This document shows, piece after piece, positions 1 through 9,034 of a stretch of DNA of 52,855 bases; positions within the stretch are counted from its first letter, which is position 1, and every line of letters starts with the position of its first letter. Position numbers and translations under genes: made by a program. Source of the stretch: Clostridia bacterium (GTDB lineage Bacteria > Bacillota > Clostridia > Oscillospirales > CAG-272). The stretch covers positions 1 through 52,855 of the forward strand of contig JAFTQX010000032.1 of NCBI GenBank assembly GCA_017462545.1, given 5' to 3'. The notes beneath the pieces were generated by a model. That model was not told the origin of the DNA and did not search any database. It saw only the letters and a list, made by a program, of their open reading frames with translations.

Positions 1-68
1 AGATCGTCGGCGCGGACATCCGCAAGCTGTACAGCTGGAGCGATGAGGATAAGCTGATCAACAACTGA
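1..68 (+). CDS. ilvC: ketol-acid reductoisomerase, C-terminal end (partial)
   Basis: The first 22 codons of the window are open in frame 3 and stop at TGA (66-68). The readable tail ends in [13 protein letters not shown], which resembles the C-terminus of class I ketol-acid reductoisomerase (IlvC), the NADPH enzyme that makes 2,3-dihydroxy-isovalerate for valine, leucine and isoleucine. The call rests on this short tail and on position: the next gene is ilvD, the following step of the pathway, 17 bases downstream on the same strand. The rest of the gene lies outside the window, so the identification is moderate. Confidence 0.6.
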   Translation, partial: IVGADIRKLYSWSDEDKLINN

Positions 69-85
69 TCGGCCGGGTACCGCTT

Positions 86-1747
86 ATGATAAAAGAAACG
101 ATTGTTGACGGGTTTCAAAATGCCCCGCACCGCTCGCTTTACCACGCGCTGGGTCTGACGAAGGAGGAGCAATCACGCCCTCTCATCGGCATTGTCAGCT
201 CGTATAATGAGATCGTGCCGGGACACATGAACCTGGATAAGATCACCGATGCGGTCAAGCTTGGCGTAGCCATGGCGGGCGGTACGCCCATCATGTTCCC
301 CGCCATTACGGTATGTGACGGCATTGCCATGGGACACACGGGTATGAAATACTCGCTTGTCACCCGTGACCTAATTGCCGACTCGACCGAGGCCATGGTC
401 ATGGCACACGGCTTTGACGGTCTTGTGATGATTCCCAACTGTGATAAAAACGTGCCCGGCCTATTGATGGCCGCGGCACGACTGAACATTCCTACCATTT
501 TCGTCAGCGGTGGGCCGATGCTGGCCGGCCGCGTGGGCGGAGAAAAGCGCAGTCTTTCCAGCATGTTTGAGGCAGTTGGTGCCTACAATGCCGGCAAGAT
601 TGATGAAGCCAAGCTGTGCGAATTTGAGGAAAAGGTGTGCCCCACCTGCGGCTCCTGCTCGGGCATGTACACCGCCAACTCCATGAACTGTCTGACCTAG
701 GTTATGGGCATGGGGCTTTGCGGCAACGGCACCATTCCCGCTGTCTACTCTGCCCGCATTGAGCTGGCCAAGCACGCCGGCATGCAGGTGATGGAGCTGG
801 TGCGCAAGAACATCCGCCCGCGGGATATTATGACCGCAGCGGCGATCCGCAATGCCATTACTGCCGATATGGCACTTGGCTGCTCGACCAACAGTATGCT
901 GCACCTGCCGGCCATTGCCAACGAGTGCGGCGTGGAATTTGACCTGGAGGAGGTCAATCGCATCAGCGAACAGACCCCCAACCTGTGCCACCTTGCCCCT
1001 GCCGGTCCGACCTATATGGAGGATCTCAATGAAGCCGGTGGCGTATACGCCGTCTTAAAGGAGATCGCCTCGCTGGGGCTTTTGGATACCACCGTGATGA
1101 CCTGTACGGGCAAAACGCTGGGCGAGAACATTGCAAACGCCACCAACCGAGATACAAGCGTGATCCGCACACCGGAGAATGCCTACAGCAAAACGGGCGG
1201 CATTGCCGTATTAAAGGGCAACCTTGCCCCGGATGGCTGCGTGGTCAAGCGCAGTGCCGTAGCTCCCGAAATGCTGGTGCACGAGGGGCCTGCCAAGGTC
1301 TATGAGAGCGAGGAAGAGGCCATTGCCGCCATTTACGCCGGCAAGATCGTGAAGGGGGATGTGGTTGTGATCCGCTACGAGGGTCCCAGCGGCGGCCCCG
1401 GCATGAGAGAAATGCTCTCCCCCACCTCTGCCATTGCCGGCATGGGGCTAGATAAGGATGTGGCCTTAATTACGGATGGCCGTTTTTCGGGTGCTACCCG
1501 CGGCGCCTCTATCGGCCATGTCTCGCCGGAGGCTGTCAGCGGCGGCCCGATCGCCTACGTTCAGGATGGCGACATCATTTCGATCAATATCCCCGCCTAC
1601 CGCATCGAGCTGAAGGTATCCCCCGAGGAGCTGGAAAGACGGCGGACGGAAATGCCCATCAAGCGCAAGGAAAATATCACCGGCTACCTCAAGCGGTATG
1701 CCGCCATGGTATCCTCTGCCGACAAGGGCGCTATTATCAACCGTTAA
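86..1747 (+). pseudogene. ilvD: dihydroxy-acid dehydratase, reading frame broken by an in-frame UAG
   Basis: IlvD dehydrates 2,3-dihydroxy acids to 2-oxo acids in valine, leucine and isoleucine synthesis, using an Fe-S cluster. The frame from ATG 86 to TAA 1745-1747 would encode 553 residues, the normal family length. Family motifs are intact on both sides of the break: APHRSL near the start, [27 protein letters not shown], then [13 protein letters not shown], and GGPGMREM with [10 protein letters not shown] near the end. Codon 205 (698-700) is TAG where the family usually has Glu (NCLT-E), so one G-to-T change (GAG to TAG) explains it. The frame resumes with no shift; ATGs at 704 and 710 could restart a 347-residue fragment, but no ribosome site precedes them. 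The start has only a weak ribosome site, suggesting coupling to ilvC. Genuine nonsense mutation and sequence error cannot be told apart here. Confidence 0.9.
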
Positions 1748-1768
1748 AATCAGGAAGGAACTCTCGTA

Positions 1769-3037
1769 ATGGGAATGACGATGACACAAAAGATCCTTGC
1801 CGACCACGCAGGTCTCGATTGCGTGGAGGCAGGGCAGCTGATCCTGGTCAATGTTGACCGGGTACTGGGCAATGATATTACCTCTCCCGTTGCCATCCGT
1901 GAATTTGAGCGGATCGGCGCGACCGAGGTCTACGACCGCGACCGTGTGACCATGGTCATGGATCACTTTGCCCCGAACAAGGATATCAAGGCAGCGATAC
2001 AGTGCAAGATGTGCCGCGATTTCTGCGAGGAAAAACAGGTCACCCACTTTTACGACGTTGGCCGCATGGGCATTGAGCATGCCCTCTTGCCCGAAAAGGG
2101 CTTGGTTGTGCCGGGTGATGTGGTGATCGGTGCAGATTCGCACACCTGCACCTACGGTGCGCTTGGCGCATTTTCTACCGGTGTCGGCTCTACCGACATG
2201 GCCTGCGGCATGGCCACAGGCAAGGCATGGTTCAAGGTGCCTGCCGCGATCAAATTTGTCTTGAAGGGCAAGCTGAACCGCTACGTTTCCGGTAAGGATG
2301 TGATTTTGCACATCATTGGCAAGATCGGCGTAGACGGCGCGCTTTACCGCTCGATGGAGTTTGTCGGTGAGGGGGTCGCCGCCCTTTCGATCTATGATCG
2401 TCTGACCATTTGCAACATGGCAATTGAAGCTGGTGCCAAGAATGGTATTTTTGAGGTGGACGAGGAAACCGAGGCCTATGTCAAGGAGCGCTCTGATCGC
2501 GAGATCAAGCGTTATACAGCTGACGAGGACGCCGTTTATGAAAAGACCTACGAGATCGATCTCTCGACCATTCGCTCGACAGTTGCCTTCCCGCATCTGC
2601 CCGAAAACACCCGCACCTTTGATGAAATTGGCGATGTGAAGATCGACCAGGTCGTCATCGGCTCCTGCACCAACGGTCACTATAAGGATCTTGAAGAAGC
2701 GGCCATGATCATCAAGGGTCACAAGGTTGCTAAAAACGTGCGTGCTATCATCATCCCCGCCACGCAGGATATTTACCTCAAAGCGATGGAAAACGGCCTG
2801 CTGAAGATCTTTATTGAGGCCGGATGTGTTGTTTCTACGCCTACCTGCGGGCCTTGCCTTGGCGGTTACATGGGCATTCTGGCAGCGGGTGAGCGCGCGG
2901 TGGCAACCACCAACCGCAACTTTGTTGGCCGTATGGGCGATGTGACGAGTGAGGTCTATCTCGCCAGCCCTGCCGTTGCGGCAGCCAGTGCCATTGCGGG
3001 TCGCATTGCCGACCCAAACGAGATCGGAAAGGAGTGA
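1769..3037 (+). CDS. leuC: 3-isopropylmalate dehydratase large subunit
   Basis: LeuC, with LeuD, isomerises 2-isopropylmalate to 3-isopropylmalate in leucine synthesis. The 422 residues are of the compact bacterial/archaeal LeuC length. The three cysteines that hold the 4Fe-4S cluster are visible as C300 (GSCTNG), C360 and C363 (CGPCLGG). ATG 1769 was chosen because AAGGAA lies about 9 bases upstream; ATG 1775 is a close alternative. The gene sits 21 bases after ilvD and 6 bases before leuD, clearly in one transcription unit. It is the separate-subunit form, unlike the single-chain aconitase at 16.7-18.6 kb. Confidence 0.95.
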   Translation: MGMTMTQKILADHAGLDCVEAGQLILVNVDRVLGNDITSPVAIREFERIGATEVYDRDRVTMVMDHFAPNKDIKAAIQCKMCRDFCEEKQVTHFYDVGRMGIEHALLPEKGLVVPGDVVIGADSHTCTYGALGAFSTGVGSTDMACGMATGKAWFKVPAAIKFVLKGKLNRYVSGKDVILHIIGKIGVDGALYRSMEFVGEGVAALSIYDRLTICNMAIEAGAKNGIFEVDEETEAYVKERSDREIKRYTADEDAVYEKTYEIDLSTIRSTVAFPHLPENTRTFDEIGDVKIDQVVIGSCTNGHYKDLEEAAMIIKGHKVAKNVRAIIIPATQDIYLKAMENGLLKIFIEAGCVVSTPTCGPCLGGYMGILAAGERAVATTNRNFVGRMGDVTSEVYLASPAVAAASAIAGRIADPNEIGKE

Positions 3038-3043
3038 TCGAGC

Positions 3044-3538
3044 ATGAAATTTACAGGAAATGTCATCAAATACGGTGACAACGTGGATACTGACGTTATC
3101 ATTCCCGCCCGTTATCTCAATACCATTGATAAAAAAGAGCTTGCCTCACACTGCATGGAGGATCTTGACCGCGACTTTGCCAAAAAGGTGCGCCCGGGTG
3201 ACATCATGGTGGCAGGCAACAACTTTGGCTGCGGCTCCTCGCGCGAGCACGCGCCCATTGCCATTAAGGAAAGCGGCATTTCTCTGGTCATTGCCAAGAG
3301 CTTTGCGCGCATCTTCTACCGCAATGCGATCAACATCGGCCTTGCCATTCTGGAATGCCCGGAGGCTGCTGAGGCGATCGAAAACGGCAACGTGGTAGAG
3401 GCAGATCTGGATGCGGGCATCCTCTATGACCGCACCACGGGCAAGCAGTACAAAACGCAGCCCTTCCCTGCTTTTATTCAAAAAATTATCGAAAACGGCG
3501 GGCTGGTAGAATCCATCCGCCGCGGCGATATTCAGTAA
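3044..3538 (+). CDS. leuD: 3-isopropylmalate dehydratase small subunit
   Basis: This is the swivel subunit of isopropylmalate isomerase, partner of the LeuC just upstream. At 164 residues it has the short LeuD length. It shows the family pattern [15 protein letters not shown] near the N-terminus and the substrate-binding loop [13 protein letters not shown] (about residues 59-71), followed by the [17 protein letters not shown] helix. AAGGAG lies about 8 bases before the ATG, within the end of leuC, so the two subunits are probably made in step. leuB follows after 11 bases. Confidence 0.95.
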   Translation: MKFTGNVIKYGDNVDTDVIIPARYLNTIDKKELASHCMEDLDRDFAKKVRPGDIMVAGNNFGCGSSREHAPIAIKESGISLVIAKSFARIFYRNAINIGLAILECPEAAEAIENGNVVEADLDAGILYDRTTGKQYKTQPFPAFIQKIIENGGLVESIRRGDIQ

Positions 3539-3549
3539 AGGATCTCATT

Positions 3550-4617
3550 ATGACGTACAAGATCGGTTTATTAAGAGGTGACGGCATTGGCCCGGAGATC
3601 GTGGACAGCGCCGTTCGCGTGTTAGAGGCCATTGCTACCAAATACAACCACAAATTTGAGTTTACCCCGTACCTGATCGGTGGTGCGGCGCTGGACGCCT
3701 GTGGCGTTCCGCTGCCGGAGGAGACCGTGAAGGGCTGCCTTGCAAGTGACAGCGTGCTGTTGGGTGCTGTTGGCGGCCCAAAGTGGGACACCCTGCCCGG
3801 AAATATGCGCCCCGAAAAGGCACTGCTTGGCATTCGCGCAGCCATGGAGCTGTTTACCAACCTGCGCCCCGCCAAGCTCTATCCCGCGCTGAAGGGGGAT
3901 TGCCCGCTGCGCGAGGATATTGTGGCAAACGGCTTTGATATTATGATCGTGCGCGAGCTGACAGGCGGCATCTATTTTGGTGAGCGCGGCACGCGCGAGG
4001 GCAAATACGGTGAGGAAGCCTACGATACCGAAAGCTACAGCCGTATGGAGATCGAACGGATTGCCAAGGTGGCCTTTGAAACCGCCCGCAAGCGGAATAA
4101 AAAGCTGACCAGCATTGACAAGGCCAACGTACTGGATACCTCTCGCCTGTGGCGCAAGATCGTACACGAAATGGCGGCCGAGTACCCGGATGTAGAATGC
4201 CTTGACATGCTGGTGGATAACGCGGCGATGCAGCTGGTACGCAACCCGGCGCAGTTTGACGTGATTGTCACCTCCAACATGTTTGGCGACATTCTCTCGG
4301 ATGAGGCTTCGCAGATCACCGGATCGATCGGCATGCTGCCCTCTGCCTCGCTTGGCAACACGACACGCGGACTCTACGAGCCGATTCACGGCTCCGCCCC
4401 CGACATTGCCGGGATGAACAAGGCAAACCCGATCGCCACCATTCTTTCGGCTGCTATGATGCTGCTCTATTCCTTTAACCTGGTAGAGGAATCGGAGGCG
4501 ATCGTGGGTGCCGTTGACCGCGTGCTGAACGCAGGCTACCGCACGGCAGATATTGCCCACGGTGGTGAGGCACTTGGCACAAAAGAGATGACCGACAAGA
4601 TCATCGAAATGCTGTAA
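3550..4617 (+). CDS. leuB: 3-isopropylmalate dehydrogenase
   Basis: LeuB oxidises and decarboxylates 3-isopropylmalate to 2-oxoisocaproate with NAD. The 355-residue product has the expected size for the isocitrate/isopropylmalate dehydrogenase family. Visible signatures are GDGIGPEIV at the N-terminus, the substrate-binding LRPAKLYP region, [10 protein letters not shown], and the metal/NAD region [17 protein letters not shown] followed by [12 protein letters not shown]. The ELTGGIYFG form points to isopropylmalate rather than isocitrate as substrate, in contrast to the homologue at 15.5-16.7 kb. ATG 3550 follows AAAGGA. It continues the ilvC-ilvD-leuC-leuD series. Confidence 0.95.
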   Translation: MTYKIGLLRGDGIGPEIVDSAVRVLEAIATKYNHKFEFTPYLIGGAALDACGVPLPEETVKGCLASDSVLLGAVGGPKWDTLPGNMRPEKALLGIRAAMELFTNLRPAKLYPALKGDCPLREDIVANGFDIMIVRELTGGIYFGERGTREGKYGEEAYDTESYSRMEIERIAKVAFETARKRNKKLTSIDKANVLDTSRLWRKIVHEMAAEYPDVECLDMLVDNAAMQLVRNPAQFDVIVTSNMFGDILSDEASQITGSIGMLPSASLGNTTRGLYEPIHGSAPDIAGMNKANPIATILSAAMMLLYSFNLVEESEAIVGAVDRVLNAGYRTADIAHGGEALGTKEMTDKIIEML

Positions 4618-4621
4618 GATC

Positions 4622-5800
4622 ATGTCCACCATTCAACAAATCTACGGCAGGCTTTGCCGCTTTGCCGTTTTTGGTGGCATTTTGAAAAAGCCGCTTTTGA
4701 CACATTTTATGTCCTATTGCCGTGCAGGGGGCGACATTGCCACCCGCCGCATGGCATATGGTGCCTTTGTCGCAGAGATCTATGCCGGCGGTGCCGATCT
4801 AACCGATTGCGTCCGCCGTCTGGTATTTGAGGATGAGAACGTATATGTCAAGACCATTGGCAACATGGCTCGCCCCAGCCCACACATCGCGTTGTGTGCC
4901 GCAAACGAGCTGACCACGCTTTCGAGCTTTGCCGCCTTGACCACAGCAGATTTTGCCGCCGACATGGGCGACCTGGATTATCTGCCCGCCTTTTCCTCCT
5001 CCCCCGTTGACCTGCGTGCCGAATATGAGGAACGCACGGCTGCCATCGGCCGCCACGGGTACGGCATTTTTGCCGCAAACGGCATGTTTTCTGTTGGCGA
5101 GGACGGCAGCATTCTGCCCATTGCCAGTGCTGACCGCATCTCGCTTGATCGCTTTATCGGCTACCGTGAGGAGAGACAGCGCGTTATTGACAATACCGTG
5201 ATGTTTTTAGAGGGACGTCCTGCCGCCAACATTTTACTGTACGGTGACGCGGGAACGGGAAAATCCTCTACCGTTAAGGCAGTCGCTAACGCCTATTTTG
5301 ACCAAGGGCTGCGCCTGATTGAGATTCGCAAGAATCAGCTTTTGCAGTTGCCGAGAGTGATGGGGGAGATCGCAGACAACCCGCTGAAATTCATCATTTT
5401 TATTGATGATCTTTCCTTTAACCAGAACGACGATACCTTCAGCATGCTGAAGGCGACCTTGGAGGGTTCTGCCAGCGCGCGGGCAAAGAATGCGGTGATC
5501 TATGCAACAAGCAATCGCCGCCACATCGTGAAGGAGACCTTTGATGACCGCGCAGGCAACGACATTCACCGCAACGATACCGTGCAGGAGAACCTCTCCC
5601 TTTCCGAGCGGTTTGGTCTGACGGTGCTGTTTGCCAAGCCGGAGAAAAAGCTGTATTTGGAGATCATTCATGAGCTGGCCGAGCGCCACGGCATCACGCG
5701 TGATCCGGCTGAGCTGGAGCGAGAGGCAGAGTCCTTCGCCTTGAAGCGCGGCTATCGCTCTGCCCGCTGCGCCGAGCAGTTTATTGAAAGTTTACTCTAA
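4622..5800 (+). CDS. DUF815-family AAA ATPase
   Basis: This 392-residue protein matches the DUF815 family of predicted ATPases. Its N-terminal half (about 1-180) is a family-specific region without a known motif. The C-terminal half has a Walker A loop, GDAGTGKSST (about residues 207-216), a Walker B strand FIIFIDDLSF (about 258-267), and a sensor-like YATSNRRH (about 298-305). No membrane segment or signal peptide is seen. The biochemical role of the family is unknown. It starts 4 bases after leuB and ends just before ilvA, so it is inserted in the branched-chain amino acid operon; whether this is functional or a chance insertion cannot be read from the sequence. Confidence 0.85.
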   Translation: MSTIQQIYGRLCRFAVFGGILKKPLLTHFMSYCRAGGDIATRRMAYGAFVAEIYAGGADLTDCVRRLVFEDENVYVKTIGNMARPSPHIALCAANELTTLSSFAALTTADFAADMGDLDYLPAFSSSPVDLRAEYEERTAAIGRHGYGIFAANGMFSVGEDGSILPIASADRISLDRFIGYREERQRVIDNTVMFLEGRPAANILLYGDAGTGKSSTVKAVANAYFDQGLRLIEIRKNQLLQLPRVMGEIADNPLKFIIFIDDLSFNQNDDTFSMLKATLEGSASARAKNAVIYATSNRRHIVKETFDDRAGNDIHRNDTVQENLSLSERFGLTVLFAKPEKKLYLEIIHELAERHGITRDPAELEREAESFALKRGYRSARCAEQFIESLL

Positions 5801-5832
5801 CATTGCGGCTTCTGCCGCAGAAGGAAGCAACC

Positions 5833-7026
5833 ATGCTAACACTTGATAATGTATACCGTGCGGGCTATGTACTGAAAAACGTTGTCCGCAAAACAGACGT
5901 GCTGCCCGCCCCCAAGCTGAATCCCGAGGCCGAGATCTATCTCAAGACGGAAAACCTACAGATCACCGGTTCCTTTAAGGTGCGCGGCTCGTATTACAAG
6001 ATGTCTCGCCTGACAGAGGAGGAGAAGGCACGCGGCGTGATTGCCTGCTCGGCAGGCAACCATGCACAGGGTGTGGCATTGGCCGCCAAGAAAAACGGGC
6101 TGAAGGCCGTGATCTGCCTGCCGGATGGTGCCCCCATCTCCAAGGTAGAGGCAACCAAAAGCTACGGTGCCGAGGTGTGTTTGGTGGAGGGGGTCTATGA
6201 TGATGCCTACCGACGCGCACTTGAGCTGCGTGATGAAAAGGGATACACCTTTATTCACCCCTTCAACGATGAGGATGTCATTGCCGGCCAGGGCACCATC
6301 GCGCTGGAGCTTGCCGAGCAGATTCCCGATATGGATGCGGTGATCGTGCCGGTTGGCGGCGGCGGCCTGATCTCGGGCATTGCCTTTACCGTCAAAGCAC
6401 TCAATCCCCATGTCAAGGTTTATGGCGTACAGGCAAGCGGTGCGCCCTCCATGCGCAATTCCCTGCGTGATGGAAGGATTGAAACACTTTCCGGTGTTTC
6501 TACCATTGCAGACGGCATTGCCGTCAAGCAGCCGGGTGAGTTGACCTATGACCTGTGCAGCAAGTATGTAGACGAGATCGTAACCGTGACGGATGACGAG
6601 ATCGCTGCGGCGATCCTTGCCTTGATGGAAAAGCATAAGCTGGTCACCGAGGGCGCGGGTGCTGCCGCAGTTGCTGCTGCTATGTTCAACAAGATCGATA
6701 TTCGCGGCAAGAAGGTCGTTTGCCTGCTTTCGGGCGGCAACATTGATGTGACCATTCTTTCCCGTGTGATCAGCCGAGGTCTCTTGATGTCCGGTCGTAC
6801 CTGCCAGCTGACGATCGAGCTGGTGGATAAGCCGGGTCAGCTGAAGAATGTTTCCCGCATCATTGCCGATCTTGGCGGCAACGTCATCTCGGTGCACCAC
6901 GAGCGTGCGAGCGAAGGCTCGGATGTTAACGGCTGCTATCTGCGCATCGTGCTGGAGACGAGAAATCAAGAGCACATTCGCGAGATCAAGCAGGCCTTGA
7001 CCGATGCCGATTTTAAGCTGTTATAA
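5833..7026 (+). CDS. ilvA: threonine ammonia-lyase with C-terminal ACT domain
   Basis: The PLP enzyme converts threonine to 2-oxobutyrate, the entry point of isoleucine synthesis. ATG 5833 is preferred over an in-frame ATG 30 bases earlier because AGAAGGA precedes it; the product is 397 residues. Visible are the PLP lysine K49 in GSFKVRG, SAGNHAQGVA, the phosphate-binding loop VGGGGLISG, and SGGNID. Residues from about 325 onward form an ACT regulatory domain (TIELVDKPGQL, ISVHHERA). The short ~400-residue single-ACT form occurs in both catabolic and biosynthetic enzymes; the neighbouring ilv and leu genes favour biosynthesis. ridA follows 12 bases downstream. Confidence 0.93.
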   Translation: MLTLDNVYRAGYVLKNVVRKTDVLPAPKLNPEAEIYLKTENLQITGSFKVRGSYYKMSRLTEEEKARGVIACSAGNHAQGVALAAKKNGLKAVICLPDGAPISKVEATKSYGAEVCLVEGVYDDAYRRALELRDEKGYTFIHPFNDEDVIAGQGTIALELAEQIPDMDAVIVPVGGGGLISGIAFTVKALNPHVKVYGVQASGAPSMRNSLRDGRIETLSGVSTIADGIAVKQPGELTYDLCSKYVDEIVTVTDDEIAAAILALMEKHKLVTEGAGAAAVAAAMFNKIDIRGKKVVCLLSGGNIDVTILSRVISRGLLMSGRTCQLTIELVDKPGQLKNVSRIIADLGGNVISVHHERASEGSDVNGCYLRIVLETRNQEHIREIKQALTDADFKLL

Positions 7027-7038
7027 GGAGAAAAAACG

Positions 7039-7413
7039 ATGAAAAAGATCGCAACCGATAAAGCTCCCGGTGCCATCGGCCCCTATTCGCAGGCGGTGGT
7101 AAGCGGCGGCTTGGTATACACCTCCGGCCAGATCGCCATTGATCCGGCAACCGGCAATTTGGTTGACGGCGGCATTGCCGAGCAGACCGAGCAGGTGATG
7201 AAAAATCTGGGCGCGGTGCTGGCGGCGGCAGGCTCCTCCTATGAGAAGGCTGTCAAGACCACCTGCTTTCTCGCTGACATCGCCGATTTTGCCGCGTTTA
7301 ACGAGATCTACGGCCGCTACTTTGTGGAAAAACCGGCCCGCAGCTGCGTAGCCGCCAAGGCCCTGCCCAAGGGTGCTTTGGTCGAGGTAGAGGTCATTGC
7401 GGAGATCGGATAA
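7039..7413 (+). CDS. ridA: RidA-family enamine/imine deaminase
   Basis: RidA hydrolyses the reactive enamine and imine intermediates released by PLP dehydratases such as threonine ammonia-lyase. The 124-residue product has the full family length and the motifs APGAIGPYSQAV, YTSGQIAIDP, and near the end PARSCVAAKALPKGALVEVEVIA, which contains the conserved substrate-carboxylate arginine. It lies directly behind ilvA, whose intermediates it would remove, and is the last gene of the operon before a strong terminator. AAGGAG precedes ATG 7039 by about 9 bases. Confidence 0.95.
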   Translation: MKKIATDKAPGAIGPYSQAVVSGGLVYTSGQIAIDPATGNLVDGGIAEQTEQVMKNLGAVLAAAGSSYEKAVKTTCFLADIADFAAFNEIYGRYFVEKPARSCVAAKALPKGALVEVEVIAEIG

Positions 7414-7425
7414 TATTGCAGCACG

Positions 7426-7466
7426 AAAACGCCCCAACAGATGGTAAATCTGTCGGGGCGTTTTTT
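7426..7466 (+). terminator. bidirectional intrinsic terminator after ridA
   Basis: An almost perfect 17-base-pair hairpin (arms ACGCCCCAACAGAT and ATCTGTCGGGGCGT, one mismatch, loop GGTAA) is followed by TTTTTT on the plus strand and by TTTT on the minus strand. It ends the branched-chain amino acid operon and, from the other side, the RpiR-lipoprotein transcript, whose stop codon overlaps its edge. Confidence 0.92.
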
Positions 7467-8001
7467 ATTCACTTGAAAATTCTCGCTCTACCGTTACAGT
7501 AAACTCTGCGCTTTCGCCCGCCACGCGAATTTCAAACTCCTTTCCCTTCGCGTGATGGACGGTATAGCTTGATGTTTCCGTAATACTGAAATCGTGGATG
7601 ATGGCTAAATTCTCATCCAGCAGCACAATTCGCATATTCCCCTTGGTGCGCGTGCATTCCACGGTAAAGGTAACCGTATCCTCCTTGCCGTAGGTTACCT
7701 GTACAAGCGCCACACCCGAAAGCGGCGTGACAGCATTGGCTTTTGTGATGTCTGCATCATGCCAGTAGTCCTCCTCGGAAAAGCTCTTCTCCCCACTGGG
7801 TGAAAATCCATAAACGACACAATAGCTATCGTGGTCTTCCGCGCATATGTCATCCTCGGTCAATACCGCCAGCGAGTAGTCCTCTTCGCCGTTGAGATCT
7901 TCCGTTTCCACCTTGAGCTTACTTGAAAGCAACGCGCAGCTGCACAAAAAGCAAGCCGCACACAAGCCGATCAGAATAGATAGTATGGTTTTTTTCATCA
8001 T
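7465..8001 (-). CDS. small putative lipoprotein of unknown function
   Basis: I do not recognise this protein. From ATG 8001 it has 178 residues: a lysine-rich start, a hydrophobic stretch and a lipobox-like LCSC with C22 as the likely lipidated residue. The rest is acidic and rich in beta-type residues, with no motif I can name. A GAGGAG site lies about 11 bases before the ATG-ATG pair at 8001/7998. A further in-frame ATG at 8019 overlaps the stop of the rpiR-like gene (ATGA) and has AAGGTGAG in front of it but would place six extra residues before the signal peptide. It is co-transcribed with the regulator. Confidence 0.7.
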   Translation of the reverse strand: MMKKTILSILIGLCAACFLCSCALLSSKLKVETEDLNGEEDYSLAVLTEDDICAEDHDSYCVVYGFSPSGEKSFSEEDYWHDADITKANAVTPLSGVALVQVTYGKEDTVTFTVECTRTKGNMRIVLLDENLAIIHDFSITETSSYTVHHAKGKEFEIRVAGESAEFTVTVEREFSSE

Positions 8002-8015
8002 ATTTTCATTGCTCC

Positions 8016-8873
8016 TCATCTCACCTTATCGACATCAACCGCATCCTTTGTCTCCTTGATCTTACGAGAGGAGAAGGACGGAGTTTTGTGATACATGTAG
8101 GCATACAGAATATCCACAATGGTAATCTGCCCTTGGATATGCGGGAAATCAGTATCGATGTACTTATTGGAATCCCGCACGGTGGTGCAAATGCTGATAT
8201 CCGCCATGGTCGAGAGCGGCGAGTTTTCAAAATCGCAGATGGCAATGATGGTTGCCCCGTTTTGCCGCGCAATGCGGGCGATCTCCAATATGCTCTTGGT
8301 TCTGCCGGAGGAGGAAACGGCAAACAGGACGCTGCTCTCCTTCATCTGCGAGGCCTTCATTTTGGCAAGAATGATATCCCGCTCAAAGGAGCAGACGTGC
8401 TTGAGGCGGAAAAACTTGGTATAGGCATACTGCGCCGTCACCGCCGAGGTGCCAAGACCAATAAAATGCACCTGCTCCGCGTTCTTCATCAGCTCTACCG
8501 TTCGCTCGACCTCCCCACGCCGCAAAAGCCGCGGCAGGCTGCCGATCACGCCGGAGGAGTATTCACAAATACGCGTGCTGATCTCCTCAAAAGAGGCCAC
8601 TGTCTCCGACTCTATTGAAAAATCCCGCATCTCGCTTGTACGCGTGTCGGGAAACAGCTTTTTAAATTCGCGAAAGCCGGAAAGCCCCAGCTTTTTGAAA
8701 AAACGACAAACGCTGGCATAGCTGGTGTTTGTCTTTTCTGCCAGCGACCATACGGTCAACGTAGCAATCTTGTGGGGATTGGCAAGCAGATAGTCGGCAA
8801 TCATACCGTCTGCACTGCCCTGCTTTTTTCGCATCGCATCCAACCGAACAAGATAGAACATGTTGCTTGACAT
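8016..8873 (-). CDS. RpiR/MurR-family transcriptional regulator with SIS domain
   Basis: The 285-residue product has an N-terminal RpiR-type helix-turn-helix (about 1-80: TLTVWSLAEKTNTSYASVCRF) and a C-terminal sugar-isomerase (SIS) domain (about 105-245) with GLGTSAVTA and FAVSSSGRTKSILEIA, which binds phosphosugars. Such proteins sense a sugar phosphate and control sugar-use genes. It is divergent from the GH127-like glycosidase at 9035, the most likely target, and the gap between them holds two promoters and two inverted repeats. AGGAG precedes ATG 8873 by 9 bases. The ligand is not deducible. Confidence 0.9.
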   Translation of the reverse strand: MSSNMFYLVRLDAMRKKQGSADGMIADYLLANPHKIATLTVWSLAEKTNTSYASVCRFFKKLGLSGFREFKKLFPDTRTSEMRDFSIESETVASFEEISTRICEYSSGVIGSLPRLLRRGEVERTVELMKNAEQVHFIGLGTSAVTAQYAYTKFFRLKHVCSFERDIILAKMKASQMKESSVLFAVSSSGRTKSILEIARIARQNGATIIAICDFENSPLSTMADISICTTVRDSNKYIDTDFPHIQGQITIVDILYAYMYHKTPSFSSRKIKETKDAVDVDKVR

Positions 8874-8903
8874 AAGGGGAATCTCCTTTTGCGTTCTACC
8901 GTT

Positions 8904-8932
8904 ATTATACCACGGTTGATATAAAAAATCAA
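8904..8932 (-). promoter_or_regulatory. sigma-A-like promoter of the rpiR-like gene
   Basis: On the minus strand TTGATT (8932-8927) and TATAAT (8909-8904) are 17 bases apart. The spacer and -35 box overlap the inverted repeat GTTGAT-N7-ATCAAC at 8915-8933, which suggests that a regulator, perhaps the RpiR protein itself, can block this promoter. Confidence 0.75.
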
Positions 8933-8933
8933 C
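8915..8933. promoter_or_regulatory. inverted repeat, candidate operator in the rpiR promoter
   Basis: Perfect 6-base arms GTTGAT and ATCAAC flank ATAAAAA and lie between the -35 and -10 boxes of the rpiR-like gene. Arm length, symmetry and place fit a repressor site. The bound protein is not known. Confidence 0.5.
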
Positions 8934-8940
8934 ATAATAT

Positions 8941-8962
8941 CATGCTATTTTGCAAAAGCATG
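8941..8962. promoter_or_regulatory. inverted repeat upstream of the GH127-like gene, candidate operator
   Basis: Perfect arms CATGCT and AGCATG with a 10-base centre lie 12 bases upstream of the -35 box of the glycosidase promoter. The position suits an activator, or a repressor acting with the second repeat at 8915-8933. Confidence 0.45.
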
Positions 8963-8973
8963 GAATTTTGATA

Positions 8974-9002
8974 TTGCTATGTCTCAAAAAAAGCGGTACA
9001 AT
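8974..9002 (+). promoter_or_regulatory. sigma-A-like promoter of the GH127-like gene
   Basis: TTGCTA (8974-8979) and TACAAT (8997-9002) are separated by 17 bases; AAAGGAGG and ATG 9035 follow about 30 bases later, so the leader is short. Confidence 0.75.
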
Positions 9003-9034
9003 AGTCATAGCATCAAGAACAAAGGAGGCCCTCT

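Noticed and set aside
698-700. Stop-codon reassignment (UAG or UGA as sense) in this organism
   Set aside because: Other genes in the window end normally at TAG or TGA with following terminators, and apart from these two positions no conserved gene here contains in-frame stops.
701-1747. Treating the second part of ilvD as a separate gene starting at ATG 704
   Set aside because: The part begins in the middle of the domain, has no ribosome site, and joins the first part in the same frame across one stop codon.
1466-2722. 418-codon minus-strand frame across ilvD and leuC
   Set aside because: Overlaps two highly conserved plus-strand genes; no motif, no promoter and no ribosome site.
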